A stretch of DNA of 64,000 nucleotides. Origin: Setaria digitata. Its lineage: Eukaryota; Nematoda; Chromadorea; Rhabditida; Setariidae. The stretch is taken from the NCBI GenBank assembly GCA_003640385.1, contig RCAB01000060.1, forward strand, positions 148,190-212,189, given 5' to 3'. The translations under genes were made by a program, and so were the position numbers. Position 1 is the first letter of the stretch. Each line of letters starts with the position of its first letter. Shown piece after piece: positions 1 through 14,862 of this stretch. The notes under the pieces were generated by a model. That model was not told where the DNA came from, searched no databases, and was given only the letters and a program-made list of their open reading frames with translations.

Positions 1-3000
1 ATAAGACACTTCCAATTTACCAGCACTACCTTAATACTCCTCACTAGTTGCTCAGTCTTGATAGTGATCTCACCAACAACTGTATACCATTCACTCTGAC
101 TAGCAGATGATAGGTGCTTCAGCATTTTCTCCAGTTCCGTAACTCTCTCTCGCAAAACATTTGTTCTGCGATATAGGTGTAACCTGAAACTAATATCAAA
201 ATTGGGAGCTGAGTAGCGAAGGGGCGCATAGATGACAATTTCAGGGAGAATACATTTCATAATTGCTTGAACCAATTCGTTTAAAAGATGCAGGGAGAAC
301 CTTGGACGATAAACTTTCCGTGTAAGATGACCACGCAGCACACTCTGAATTTTCGTAAGTTGAGCGGCACGCCACAGGATTTTGTTTCGTACTGCAAAGT
401 TGTTGATAGTGATGCATAATTAGACTAAGAATGAAAAGGCATTTAAGGAACTGAAATCCCTTCAGAAATTTTCCTTCTAATCATGAATTTTAATCTTTCG
501 GAATATGGACCATAAAAGAAACATACATTTGATACATGAAAGCACACCGTACTGTGCTTTCTTCCATCGTATGTGTAGCAACCATGACTGCACCTCCCTG
601 ATTAAATTTTCCATGTGGATAGGGTCTTGCCGAAGCATCTTCAAAATTTCAATGATTAGAATTGAACATCAAACTTCTCTGAAAGTGGCCAAAAACTAAC
701 TAAAATATAAGACGAAGCGCAGTTTAAACTGTTTGCGATTTTTCTTGCTTGAAAATTGAGAATTTTTAAGGAGATTTAAAATTTCAACCATAAACTTGAG
801 ATAGTTCTTAGTGGAACTGTACCCTTGTTTCCTAACTGTTAAGAGAGTGATAGATGCTATGAAGTTCAAATCTGCAAACTTGAAATATCGAAAAATTAAT
901 TCAATCAATGAAAGGAGGTCGAAAGCCGAAATTTCAAGCCTTCTTCAACGTTTAATTTCAATTAAAAAAAAGAAACATAAAGTAATAAAAAACTAAACAA
1001 AATTTAAAGAAAACAAACGTAGAAAAAGCTTTTATGTATCGTTCAAAAATATTACGGCGAAATTTTTACCTGATCAAACTCGGCGAACTTTCCAGGTTTG
1101 AAAAATACTTTCGTCTGACCAAATTTGAAATCTGTTTCGCTAAGACCAAGCACATGGAAAAGGCACTATAAATAGAGAAATTAGGAAGTTGCTAATAATA
1201 CATGATAAAATGAGAAGTGTTGTACCTTACAAAAAAGACGCGGATCAAGTCGAGTGAGTCTGGATGGCAATATTTTTTGATATGTTTTATACAGCTCCAA
1301 AAATGATGTTCTGTAACTTCGTAATTAGTTTCTAAGCTTTGTAATATTTAGTTTTGAAATTCGAGCTTGAAAAAAGAGACCCAAATGCTCACAGCAGTTT
1401 CTACATAATTTCATTTCTTTTATGCACAATCTTGAGCTTACTCGTTTCAACTAATTATGTGTTCATAACAAAAAAGTCCTATAGTGTATTTGCCTGGATG
1501 GATATCCTTCTTGCATTAGTTTCAGAACACTTGTCATGCCCGCACATTTCAGTTGACTTAATATCATTGCACCTTCGAATTTACCTGGTTTCATTTCCGA
1601 ATTTGGTTTTATACATCTCACGAAATTTGTATTCTGTAATCAAAAATTGAACTTTAGAACAATATTTGGATCAATTTGTGATCAGTGAGTAATCAATTTC
1701 TATGTTGGGAAGACTAAATAATTTGGCTTGTTAAGTTTTAAGAAAGTGAGAAAAAGTACCGTAAGTTGGAGTTTTCTGAGTAGTTCGGTAAGTTGTGTTC
1801 GAAACTTGTTACTGACTGACGCGAGTGTTAACTTGTTGGAAACTGATTTCTTGCGGTGGTCATTCTGTGTTTCGTAGTTATTTGTTGCGAACAAATTCCG
1901 AAGGAAAGCGACGCTATATTAGTTGATTAAATTGTGGACTAGAAAAAAACTTTACGATTTTGTTCACAACAGATCTGTTTAGATGCATACGTTACTTCTT
2001 AAAATAAGAAAGTAGATCTGCTTTCCAATGTTGAGCATTATATGTGGCCTGACAAAATCACTAGCCGAAGGATGAAAAAATCTACTTGCTGCTAACTAAT
2101 AGTAATTCCAAAGATGTGTGTAGGGCATCGTTATTCTTCTCCAGGAATAAAGAAGTTTGGTAACAAACAGAACCCGCAAAATGTCGAATAAGTAATCCTT
2201 CGTCATCCCGCATATCCCGATGTCCTCGTAATTTCGATTTTCTTGGTGTCTTAAAGCAGCGCATCATTAAGTAATCAAAGAAAACTTCCTTATCAAAAAC
2301 TTTTAAATAAAGCAAAGTGTAATTTACGTAAATCACTCTTTTTTGACGCATTATGGACTCATTAAGCTATATTATAGTTATCATTTAACTATAAAAGTAT
2401 AAATCCATTAATGCTATGAAACTTGAACAGGTTATTTAAAAATACTGTTCCTTATTGCAAGGCTTCTACTGTCATCTAGTACCAATTACTTATGTCATAG
2501 AGTTAAAGTCAAGTTAGTCCCCCATTTGGGATACATTAAAAAGATTTATGTTTCAGGAGGAATATATTAATTAGCTTAATATGGATAAAAAAGTATGTAA
2601 AAATCGTAGGAGAGAAGTCCAGCACAGTGTGCTTCTCACTTTCTTTATTTGCGCTCATTAGTTGCTGCTTTGTTTTCGAGAAATTTAACAAGTTAGAAGT
2701 GACCCAGTGATCAGATAAATTTAAGGTTTGTTGCATAAACTGAAAATGACCGTTAGACGAAAGTGATTTTGGAGTTGCTGGTGGGCGCACATGGTGAAGT
2801 GTTGCGGTGAAGGTCTAGGAAGACGTGCCTCTTCATCTAACAGATCCAACAAACCGTCAACTTTTCTCTCGAACAAATCTAAAGAGTCTCATTCACAGTA
2901 GTAATGTTATGATACAATATCATGAATATTATGATACAATTTCTAATATCATGAACAACTGCAAAAAGATATGTGAAGAGAACCAATGCAGTCGTCATTA

Positions 3001-6000
3001 TCGCTGTAATCGATGCGTGGAACATTGAGTCCCTCTTTTGCATATAAGTCTTGTTCTTGTTTCAAAATTCGATCGTTAAAAAAATTTTGCAATTTCTCAT
3101 TGCAGTAGTTAATGCAGAATTGCTCGAACGAGTTTAGTGTGAAGAATTCTGCAAGTGAAACTGATAATATCGTTATCAAATGTTTAAAAATTAACTAGAT
3201 TTAACATACTCTTAGCTTATGCGTGATGTTTGCTTTATCTACAATTTATCGATGCCTGCATGGCAAGGATAACATGATGACAAATCTTTGCGTGGTTTCA
3301 CTCAGATTTTCATCTCCTTAGCTCAGTTCCAATATTTTTCTTTCCAAAGTACACAAAACCGATAATGTAACTTAAAAAGTAATGCTACATTATGGAGAAG
3401 TAATATTCTACTAACCAAATCCTGCGATGTCCAATACACCTATATAAGAAGTGCTATCGCTAAACGGAATGCACTTGTTGATGCGTGAGACGACAGCGTC
3501 AAATAATTTACTATAGATGGCTTTCGCGAGTGCATCACGTGCTGCTGATGCTTCATGAGGTTTCAGAGGCACCCTAGAACGTATTACGGTGATATTGAAG
3601 CTAAGATTTATTTCATGTTTATGGCCAGGATTGAAGAAAGAAGTAAAGAGCTAACCTAATGATAGTACCTTTGATACCACCTTTTGCAGGTTGCATGATC
3701 CGCGTTGTTAGTCCATTCCTCAACTCGTTGCCATCTAAGCCGAGTAACGGAGCTGCATTATGAAGTGACACTTCGCTGGATGGTTCAATTAAACATCCAC
3801 CTGTTTGTTCATTACTTTACATATCAGCTACTACAATAATCATACTACTTCACTGCTGGTCAGGTATGGTTCCAGTCTTAGTCTTAGATAATTACTGTGC
3901 TAGTGGATGTTTTGGTCTTATGATAGGAATTAGTGCATATCACATTTGAATAATTCCCTTTTCATTTGAATCTGGAACATCAAGCAATCTCTAGACAAAA
4001 ACATAAAAAAAAAAAACAAAAAACAAAAACACTTACCTTTCGAATCGTTGACATTGTCAATGAATTGAACGTTACCGAGGTGTAGGATGGCAGCAATAAC
4101 ATCAAATATAGCATTCACTTCTTGAGCACTGAAACCAATGCTGGAAAGTCCTTTGAGTAATCTTTGGAAATCAGCATAATCATCCACAAGCTCATCGTGT
4201 AAATCTACCTCCTGCAATTTCAAAAATTAATCCACAAGAAATTGTAGTAAAATTGGCAGGGAACAGAAGAAAGTATCTGAGGCTAATTAAAAGGAGGACA
4301 TAAAGTAGCGTAGTTTTGAATGTATGGAACTTGTAATGAAAGTTCGTGGTTGAAGTTAATAGTTATTTTTAAGAAATAAGAAATTCGATATAACATTTCA
4401 TTTTCTCTCATATGGTCGTTATCATGAGACCATTATTTTTGTCAGATCCTTCACTACTAACGAATTATTTTGCATACAGAACAAAGTTATAAATTCCTCC
4501 TAATTACATATGTGCAGAATCTATCTAAATGACATAAAAGATTTGGCTTCGTAAAAAAGGAAACTTTTTTTACAGAGTTAGTTGAAATTCTGCATGCCGA
4601 TATTTTGAAAAACATTCCAATTATATTTAAAAAAAGAGATAGTTTTTTTTACTTGTTTTCCTCGACGATCTTCCAGTATCTTGCTTTTTGTAGTGGATCC
4701 ACTGAAGAATTGTGTACATCCATGTTTGAGATACTAAAAGAACTTAATATAAAAGTAAATTTTCAAAAAACTTTTAAATATATGTCGGGGATATCCAGTC
4801 TGTTCTTTTATTGAAGGAGGAATCTGCTGCTAAATTTTTGAAATTAATAACTATTGACACTATGCACAATGGTTTCATTTTTTAATTTGCTCATTTTTAT
4901 ATTTGTTACAGAACCTATTCCTTGCCTAAATAAGAGACTTTAATTAATATACCTTATAAGTACTAGGTTCTGTAAGCAGCAGGCGTTTAGCCAACTGTTT
5001 ATCAGCACCGGCTATCAGTTGATAAAAAATGTGATAACTGCGTTCACCCTCCAATTGATGACATATTCGTGACTTTTCTAGCAAATAATGTGAAATGAAA
5101 CCACCACCAACTGAGTTCTAAAGTGATAAATATTTGATAAATAGTTGTAAAATTTCTTATGGTTTAACATAAAAAAAAAATTAAAATCTTCTACTGTTCT
5201 TAGGAAAGGAGCGCTAGTTAATAATATGTCAATAATAATATCAATCTTTCAAATTAATGCAGTAATTTTTTACTCATTTTGTAGAGGTCTCCTTAAATGA
5301 ATTCAGGATTAAATCCGAAAATATTATTGCTGAAGAAAAAAGATTAGCCGAGCGACAATAACCCCTAGCTATTTGAAGTTAATGTACTAAAATGAAGAAT
5401 TACTTTAGAATTGAAATGTATTTCGACGAACTTCCCAAACCGACTGCTGTTATTGTTGCGCATTGTTTTCGCGTTGCCAAAAGCTTCTAATATCGGATTA
5501 GCTACAATTAAAATTCGTTTCTTTTGACTGTAACATGATAGCTGCTTAAAAATTTTAATTATTTCACAGTTCCATTAAGAGTTTGAGAAAGGGGAAGTAC
5601 TGATTTGAACCTATTACTTTCAAGTAATCGCTGTTCAATGGGACCAGCAGTGGAACCCCATGATTCGCAAAGGTACCGAAGGATGTACTTCTGTGATTCT
5701 GTTTTACCAGCGCCTGATTCACCGGAAACGATGATTGACTGACTTTGCTTCGTTCTCTTCATATCGCGATAAGCATTATCAGCTGAAATATGATTGATCA
5801 CTTTTTCAAGTGATACCTGACAAATATATGAACTGCGAAATGTCCACTTTGGATGTGAACAATCTACGAAAGCAAATGGTTTAGTTATTTCTAGTATCTT
5901 TTCAGTTTCTGTGATATAGTTTGTGCTTCTAGTCTTGCAACAGTCTGCGATTTAATAAATTAGCAGTACAGACTTCAGTCCAACAGCTATAAAATATTTT

Positions 6001-7190
6001 TTATAAAAATTGGTTGTCACAAGCAAAATAACAATAATAGCAAAACTTACCAATGGCAAAAATGTGCGGCGGTAAAGTGCCAATCGATTGGCCTTGATAT
6101 TTCTGGATTGTGGAACTGCTATATAAATCAGGTATCTGTTCATACGGATTGATGGAGATAAGGATATTGGCCACATATGTCTGCAAGTTAAACATCCCTT
6201 TCATCTGCTACCTTTTTACTTCATTGCACCGCTGACTGTTACATCCTAGTGGAAGAATTTTAAACTTTCATTTCACACCTCACACATGTGCATTATATAT
6301 ACACTTACATATATTTGTTTTTGTAGGTATCGCAGTCGACAATTGTTCAGCAAAGTACCTTCATTCAAATACATAAGTGCACCTTAATAAGAAAAACATT
6401 CACAGACTACTGCTTAGAATATTGTTTTAGGGAGTTTCCAACTGCAGATTTTAAAGAACAAACTACAATTCATCATAGGAAGTGCCTGATTATTCTTTTA
6501 CTTAATCATTAAATTAATCTGAAATAATTACAGTCGATGTAAGAACCATCTTCACAGAAACTTTTAAATTTTGTTTTTCTGAAGAATGGTAAGGAAGATT
6601 TTATGGAACGATAACTTTTATCTTTTAGACTGGGTTCAAATAAATCTTTAGAAATCAAAGAATTCCCATCAAAATTACTACTTCTAGGAAACTTGAATCA
6701 ATTCAATAAAGATAGCTTACAGTTGTCGTCGACACTTTTTTTCTGATCCTCTTCAGCTGGGAAAATTTCATCGTATCGAGCAGAGACCTATCATTTTATT
6801 CAAGTACCTTATTTACCGCTTAAATTATCACCATATGTTACATTAATATTTTCAGATTTACTTAAGCCTTCTGCGACCTTTAAAATAGAATGTGATGGAT
6901 TTGTTGTTCTGTTTATTCAAACGGAAAATTAGAAGACGGTTCTACTTATCCACTTATCAAGTAGTAGCAATCGATAAAATCAGTAGTCTTTAAAAATCGG
7001 AAAATCATAATATTAATGAAATTTTTGGCACTTCAATCAATTAACAAAAAAAAATTACTGGTGATCCGCCATCAACCGGTTCAACGGACATTGTTTCTCT
7101 ACCAATATCATGAAGTCTGCATATTTTAAAACCATCTTTAGGATCAGGTGCCCAAACCAATCGTCCGAAAGCTTCTCCAGCTCCATCCAT
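1..7190 (-). CDS. Unconventional myosin VI, motor domain, converter and lever arm (3' end beyond window)
   Basis: Actin-based motor of class VI, the class that walks toward actin minus ends. I assign 19 exons with consistent phase (905 codons): 7059-7190, 6721-6787, 6309-6382, 6051-6180, 5618-5782, 5404-5501, 4953-5117, 4037-4211, 3656-3800, 3416-3573, 2984-3148, 2751-2878, 2086-2249, 1760-1913, 1494-1633, 1226-1310, 1070-1165, 527-638 and 30-391. Visible in the translation are the P-loop GESGAGKT, switch [16 protein letters not shown] at switch II, the actin-binding FVRCIKPN segment and the converter [12 protein letters not shown]. The class VI reverse-gear insert [19 protein letters not shown] precedes the IQ-like helix ([12 protein letters not shown]). 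The start is the first Met ([10 protein letters not shown]), aligning with the short N terminus of MYO6. The intron between exons 15 and 16 has a GC donor. The coiled-coil tail and cargo domain lie outside. C. elegans spe-15/hum-3 is the likely orthologue. Confidence 0.93.
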
Positions 7191-10100
7191 TTCCTTTAAA
7201 TCGAAAGAAAGATTAGCTCAGTACGGTATTTAAAAAGTTTGTCCTTGACATTTTATTACAATTTTAAATTCAGAAAAGAAAGTTTAGAATTTGAAAAGTT
7301 GACGAATAGACAAAGCAGACAAGTAATTCATTATCATCTCAAATATCGCAATGAACGAGGGTATGTCAGTCAACAGAGGTTGATAGGTTATGAAGTAGCA
7401 TCAGCTTGAATTAGAGATTAGACAGAATTAGATTCAGAAATACTTATTTATCTCTAGCACTTATTTAGTTAAATCCAGATGAAATTAGGCATAAGTGTCT
7501 TTCTATTCTTCAATTAATGTAAAATGTATTATCGATATCTTAAAGCTTTAGCTTTAATTTGAAAATAATTTTTTTTCTGGACCTAACTGAAGTGCCATAG
7601 ATAACCAAGTGAAGATGCATCTTCTTCGTAAAAGGGCTCATTGGAACTGCTTGTGGAACAGTAAGCACATTAATAATTAGAAAAATTTGAGATAATGAAT
7701 CAGAGCTAATAAGGGCGAAAAAACATAAGGACACGAGAACTGTGTTTCGTTTAAATATTAACAGAAAAACAAGTTTATAAGTGAACAGAGGATTCTGAGG
7801 ATCTGGTAGTGTTATTGTAGTATTTTAATCTCTTCTAAACGGCATCCGTCATGCAATCAACTTCATATTCTGCATTAAGATTTCACTTTAAAGAATCCCG
7901 GGAATTTTCCATTTCTAGTAAAATGGGACTTGAATTGAATCTTTCTAAACGATATGTTTCCCACAGATATGTTATATTGATCATGTCATTGCTAGCTTAA
8001 AAATAAATTTTTATTTTAATAGACGAAATTAAAACATTTCCATTTGAAGAATCGAACAGATACAGTAAACTCATATGCAAATGATTCAAATCTAGCGTAA
8101 GGGCTTTTCGACTGACAAAAAATTTATATGGGGAACTTTTTCGCATCACTGTCTTAAAAAAGTTCATCTCTTTTTTAAAAATGTTTCATCCCATTGATAA
8201 AGTCTGCAAAATCAGGTTGTTAAGCAATCATTCTGTTTATGATTGATTTGTAAACGCACTTCAAATTTAGAAAATATAGAGAGAAACATGGTTCTGTAAT
8301 GAATGTCATGAAAACTGTGAGTTTTTAAATTCAGATACTATAGCCTTTTTTGTATCTCACATAAGCTCAATCGGTAGTGAGCGAAAATAAATTTTGCTTC
8401 CAAATAATTTACACAGATTTCCATTAGAATGTTTGTTTATTTCTTGTCACTTCTGTTTCCTATATGTTCTACAAAATCATTTGCTGAAGATAACACAATT
8501 ACTCAGTGACTCAAAAGCGATTCACTAATTTTTAGATTCCAAACTGCCTCCAAAACCTATTTCTGGTTTTCGGCAACTGTCGACATGAGAAAACGAAAAA
8601 ATATCGCGTGTTAGGATTGCTAAAAAGTTTGTCCTTAAGTAATCGAGAAGTTTAGCAGTGAAACATGGAGAATACATAATACAGAAATTAGGTTGTGGTA
8701 AACATACATTCAAGCCAATTTATTATCCGGCAGGACAAGGAAATGGGAACTATCAGTTTAGCAGGTTGGGACATAAGTTAATTGAAGTTGCTGGTGAACA
8801 TGCATGAGCTGAATTAACAAAATCTTTCAACAAATTACAACAGCGACCCTTTCGAATGTTTAAAATGGATAAAAATATGGCACTAAGGTTTTTGAGGAAA
8901 GTTGCAAAGTGAGAGGCGAGGCGATGTGACACACTACTACTCAAACAAATCAAGCGACCACAGGGTAGGATGGCGTCTGTATAGTCACCACAATTGCTGT
9001 ACTTATCATCATTCGTGTCAATACAAACAACAACAATGACTGGTTTGTGAAGCACGTTTCCTGACAACGAGCTACTGGTATCGTTAAGAAGTTGGAATGG
9101 ATGGATCTGTATGCTAAGACTGTAATTATCATAGATTCAACTTCTTAAATGGAGAGAATGAGGAAGAAGGGGAGACAAACAGTATTATCAGTAACTTTTT
9201 CAATCCAGGCTACTGCGGCGAAGCATTCAAGTGACCCAGTCAGTGTCCTCCAGACTAGTCCAATGTTTCAGGATGGAAGACCACTGCATCATCTGTTATC
9301 CATGAGAATGAATGAGAAAACGAGAACCAGGTGAAATGTGCAACCAGTGAGGTAACTCTGAGGGACAATCAATGCAGATGCAGGGGTTGGCATTGCCACG
9401 GAGATTAATGAAACAGGAATGGAAAAGCACACTTTGCGTCTAGTCATTCCAATAATTCGCGGAGGATGAATCGATATACCAGAAGAGGCTTCTGTTTGAC
9501 ATGTGACGAGGACGCACCTCTCCAAACCTTTTCAGATATACTTTGCTAATCACGAGTAGAGATGAAGTCAGTACGGACTTAACGGGCATCCTTTTCTTAA
9601 AACTTGCAGCGAACAATTAAGCAACTCCAACTCCATGTCTAATAACTCTCAGGTCCTGTTACGTAGCAATTCACTTGTACCTTCACCAAACACGTGGAAT
9701 CTGCTTGTCATTAGTAGCACATCATATGTACCTTTATGATAAATACTCACTCTTGCTAGTGACTAACCAGCCTGAAATGTTCATCATCAAATCATTCCTA
9801 CTGAAAAAAAACTTCCTCATCATGTCCTACAAACAGTTCGGAAAATAGTTTCTCAGCTGAGAGTTTTACCTGCGATCGAAATTTCTCTTCGAAAACTATG
9901 TTTTTTTTCTATTTTCTACACGCTTTTTGCTTTGGACGATCTTTTTTACTTTCCAGTATGTCACTGACGATAAATTACTATTCTGGCTATATTAAATAGT
10001 TTTATATAAAACCACATCACAAAAGAAATTTAAAACACGATGACACGTCACCAGAAGTGCTTTAAAATCAGTAAAAACCCATTCATTCCCTTCGATCTCT

Positions 10101-11813
10101 TGAGGAAACGAAGTTGTCGATACTGCTATATTTAACTCCGATTCATATCACCGTAGAATAACCTAATCTAACAGATACTTGCTCGGAATTATCACATACT
10201 TCTTTTTAATATAAATCTCACTTGCAATGCAAATGTTTCACTATTGTTACAAACTATCACTGCATTTTAAACACATGTACTGCAAGTGGAGTACTTTAAA
10301 TGAATTTCTTCTACTGAAGAATGTTATGTCCATGTATGGAAACCACTTTTTGGAATTGATTTCCCTATACACATTCCACCTGGTGATTTAATAACACTCC
10401 TCAGAAACTCGAAACAAAAAGGTAGCTGGAGAAACAATCAAGATATTTCTCCTTCTCTAATTTCCTACACAGAGCGAAAATAGGGACTATTACAATAAAA
10501 GCTACCAAACACTATATATATATGCGCCAATTCCTTTTTTTTTTTTTTTTTTGCTAAGTCATGATAACAAAACGACTTTAATGAGTAGCGTCAATACTAC
10601 AACAGTACGTAACAATAACCAGAAAAAATAAAGTTATCCGGGAAGAAATAAAGTATTACGCAAAAAAAAAGCATTCCACAAAACAAAACTGAACAACGCA
10701 AACTAGATATACTTACAATTGAAATTAAAACTGAGAGGTGGGGAACATTATACGAATAGTATTGAGTGATCAATAATGGACTAAGTATATATTTGAATTC
10801 TGCTGTTATGTTATACAAGCTGTGAAAAAACACTCATTCGATCAATCTATTCCCATAGACGGAACATATGTTTTTTTGGTTTAGTTTCTAGTAAAACTTG
10901 TTAAAGAATCGAGCAGTAAATATCACACCACAAATTTACCTTAGTTTACTACATCCTTTTCACTATTTAATAAGTATCCTTTTTAAAATATAGTTTAAAT
11001 ATGGTTTAAGTTCAGCTATTAACCCGTTAGTGTGGGTGAGCGGGATCAGTAACAAAAAAACTGCATAATTTTCAGTTCGAACCGTTCCGAAAATTCAATA
11101 TACAGAGATAATGACAAAATACAAATAAAACATTTATAAAAAGACATAACAGTACACATATATTGAAAATGAGTGTAAAGATGATTTTAAGAATACAATG
11201 CCTAATAAAAATAAAGCGGCGATTAAAAAAAAAATTCGAACGGAGAATGGGCAGAATTAGCTGTTGATAACAATGTATTGTAACAAACACATAGTTCTGA
11301 AGTAGTGGAAACAGTTTGATCCAGTCAATACGACCACAGCAACGATCGCCCAGTATTTTCAGATGAATGACTGCGCTCAGATACGACTGACTTTGAAAAA
11401 AAAAAAAAAAAAAAGTGTCTTAAAGCTAAGAAAAATTAGGGAAATTCATAAAGCATATTTATTTTCTCAATTTAGGTGTTTTAGAAACAAAACTTCCCCT
11501 GGCAAATAATCAAAAATTTTATGGTATACCTGAGTGATAGTGCAGTAAAGGCCAAAAATGACTGAAACAAAAAGCAAGAACGAAATGAAGTCAAGGAAAA
11601 GTAAGCTTTCAGAGATTCTATCAACTGGATTTAGATATGCAAGACGTTATTCCTGACACCAATTTTGATCTCACTAGTTTCACAAGTTTAAAAAAAAACA
11701 AATGAAACAGCTTCGAGAAATAATAATATCTTGCATTCTGAGCAAACAAGTTAGAACAATTTAATTAGAACCTAACGCATTCGCCGAACATTGGAATTTT
11801 CCGGTTATTCCCT
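7191..11813. other. Intergenic/upstream region of the myosin VI gene, no gene recognised
   Basis: About 4.6 kb between the myosin start and the end of the scribbler-like gene. The short open frames on both strands have low-complexity or unrecognisable products and no phase-consistent splice chain that I could build. The stretch 8750-9530 is less AT-rich than its surroundings but codes for nothing I recognise. There is a pure T run near 10535-10552. Long 5' untranslated exons of the myosin gene or non-coding RNA cannot be excluded. Confidence 0.5.
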
Positions 11814-14800
11814 TTACTTCGGTGGAAATGATGGTGGCATGAATATTCCCGGATAGCCTAAAAAACAATACTGATGTAAGACAATTGTTTTTCTAAGTTG
11901 GCAACTATCTGAAATTAAAAGTTAGAAATGCGCAAGTTAATAAGTACTAATAAAGGAGAGTGGGAGTCTGAACTGTATGGACCACAATTATTAATATCCT
12001 ATGTGATCACTGAAGGGAAATAAGGACAGAGTGCAGTTTAACAAGAATCATTTCTGAACTGCACCAAGTTTTCACCAATAAAAAAGGAAAGGAAATCAAT
12101 CCATAAGAGTATTTTGGGCGACCAATTTACAAATGCAAAGAAATAACGAAAAAAAAAAAAAACATGCTCCTACTATTTACCAAATGATGCATGCAAAGCA
12201 GCCATTTGCTGTTCATAAGCTTGCTGTGCAACAGCATTCATGGAATTTGGTGGTCCAGTCATTGGAAAAGCCGCGCCAAATCGTTGCATATATTGCATTT
12301 GTTGATGCTGTTGCAGCTGTGCAAAATAGGCCTAGAAAAGATGTAAGTATGCCCAAAGATTGGTTAAGCATGTTTTTTTTATAAAAATGGATACTGCTGA
12401 TTCACCTGTTGTTGTTGCTGATGCTGCATAAAATTCAATGCAGAAGATGGAGCATTTTGAGTATTTGCGCTGCGGTCACTGTTGCCCGGTGCGTGTGGCT
12501 GAATACTCGCGAAAGAATTTCCCGAGGCACCGCTCTGACCTCCTGCTTGTTGATGTACGGCTTGTTTTGTTGCTGGCACATTACCTTAGAAAAGTTAATT
12601 TCAAAGATCTACAAAACATGAACAAAATTAAAGAAGGGATAGAAAAATTAAAGGATCACACTACTTGTTTATTATCCAGACTACGATCTTTTGTTAGAGG
12701 TAAAGAAAAGAAAACTGCCCTACACTCTGAACGTTTTAACAAATCCAAAAAAGATACCTGTTCCTCCTTGCGATAGCGATTGAGAATTAGAGGAAGTAAC
12801 AACCGAACACGACTGACCAATGCTACTGCTAGAATAAAAGTCCTTTCACAAAATTTTAAAACAAACGATAAAATACACTGTGAGGGCATGAAAAAAAATG
12901 TAATCTTTATTTACAAATATAAGACTATAGAAAATGGCCACTGACCTTTCCTTCGACTGAAAAGGAATCAAACTTGGAGGATTGGTCTTCAAATCATGAA
13001 TTTTATGTTTCGCTGTATGAGATTGCGACATTCCCGGAGTTGCTGCATTACTCACTGGAGTGATAAATGGCATAAAATATGGCTGCGCAAAAACTGAAGC
13101 AGAAGGAGCATTCGATAAATTTGGCATAGAAATCGGGATAGTGGATGAGTGGCGTAATCCTAAAAGTGTTTGATATAATTTACAGTTAATAATTTGTTAG
13201 TTCAAGCAATCTAAATAACAAACCTATATATCTCCCAACACTTTTTAAAATACAGCATCAGGAAAACAGAAGATCTAAAAATCTAAAAGTATAACTGAAT
13301 ATATAGCAATAAAATGACTGTTGAAAAAAGAAACCCGATGGATCCATAAAGGATGCAGAAAAAGAACCGATAGTGTTTGCCTGTGATTGCGTTTTCATTT
13401 CATTCTTTTTTGAACCTGAAAGACTAGGGTCCAGAGCAAATTCGACAAAACAAATTGTATTTTCAAAGCGTCGGAAACCGAGATTGCAAGTCAAACCCTC
13501 CTCAAAGGATGAAAATCAAAGTATATTTGAAAAAAAAAAAAACCGTCAGAAGCAAATCCTTGATTAATTTCCGTAGATACTCGCGGAACAGCTAATGTCG
13601 TACCGCTCGTCGTGATTGGTGTGCTTACAGGACAAAGCAAAGTAGATGAACCAATTCCACTTTTAGATGCAGTAACCATTTTTTCGTCTTCGATTGACAA
13701 GCTTTAATTATAAATAATCGTTAAAAAATAAAATAAAAATAATAATAAAAAAAGAAATGAAAACAGTGGAGTTGTTGTTATTCATGCAATCTAAATAAAT
13801 TAACAACCGAGTTTAGAATGTGAACAAAAATGGCGTCTTGAAGAGTAGATATTTATAAAACTTAAGAAAAAATCCCTCGTATTTTTTAATTTGTAACAAA
13901 CCTTAACTGTTCCAGTGGAGCCTTTTCAGTGCTGTTTACTAAATCCTTGATTCTATCCAGAGAACGCTCCTCTGATTTATCGGTCACCTTAAAGGCGTTT
14001 TTTTAGGATTGTAGCTGTTGTACACATAATAAAAATAAATAAAAAAGACTCCACACTTTCTTCAAATAAGTGAATATTTTGAAAAAGCACCTCTTTCTCC
14101 AACGTTGGGGCATCATCTGAAATGTCTGAAAATGCAGGTGAGGCAGCGCCACCATGCGGAGTCGTAGAAGACACACTAAAATATTTTTTCAGCAAATTAA
14201 GGATCATATAATTCGGAAAATTAACTTTAATATTTCAAGCGAAACTAAAACTGTGCCAAAAGAAAATATTAAAAACCTAGTTGACGGCAGTATTCCGGAA
14301 CTGGAAATAACAGTTGAAGACTGATGTTCACGTGAATGAATCTCACCACTATTATTCGTTACCATTTTACGAATAGCATCCAGTGCCGTGGGCATTTCAT
14401 TCTGATTTATTATATTACTACCACTCAGCAAGGCACCATATACTGGAAAAATATAACATTTGTATCATCAGTAAGAATAAGAAATAGAGTGCAAGATAAC
14501 AAACAACGAAGAACACGATCTTTTCGCACGCATTACTTTGTTATCTGAATGAAAATGTAGATTTCTCCATGTAAAAAACTCTGCAGATTTATATCAACAG
14601 TTATTTTAGAAAAGTGTAAAAAGTCAGGAGATAATATCTAAAGTTAAAACATATTCATGAAGCAGTGAGGACTGCTATTTAACAAGTTTCAATAATGTAG
14701 CACCATTACTCGCTCACCTTTGCTGGTACCAGCATTAATTTTTGGACTTCTAACACTGAACACTTTCTTGTTGTCCGCTTTTGCACTTCCACTGCCGGCC

Positions 14801-14824
14801 TCTGCCTTTTGCGTGACAACCTAT

Positions 14825-14862
<38 letters not shown>

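Noticed and set aside
1354..1650. 98-codon plus-strand open frame
   Set aside because: Antisense to the myosin exon 1494-1633, which matches myosin VI residue by residue.
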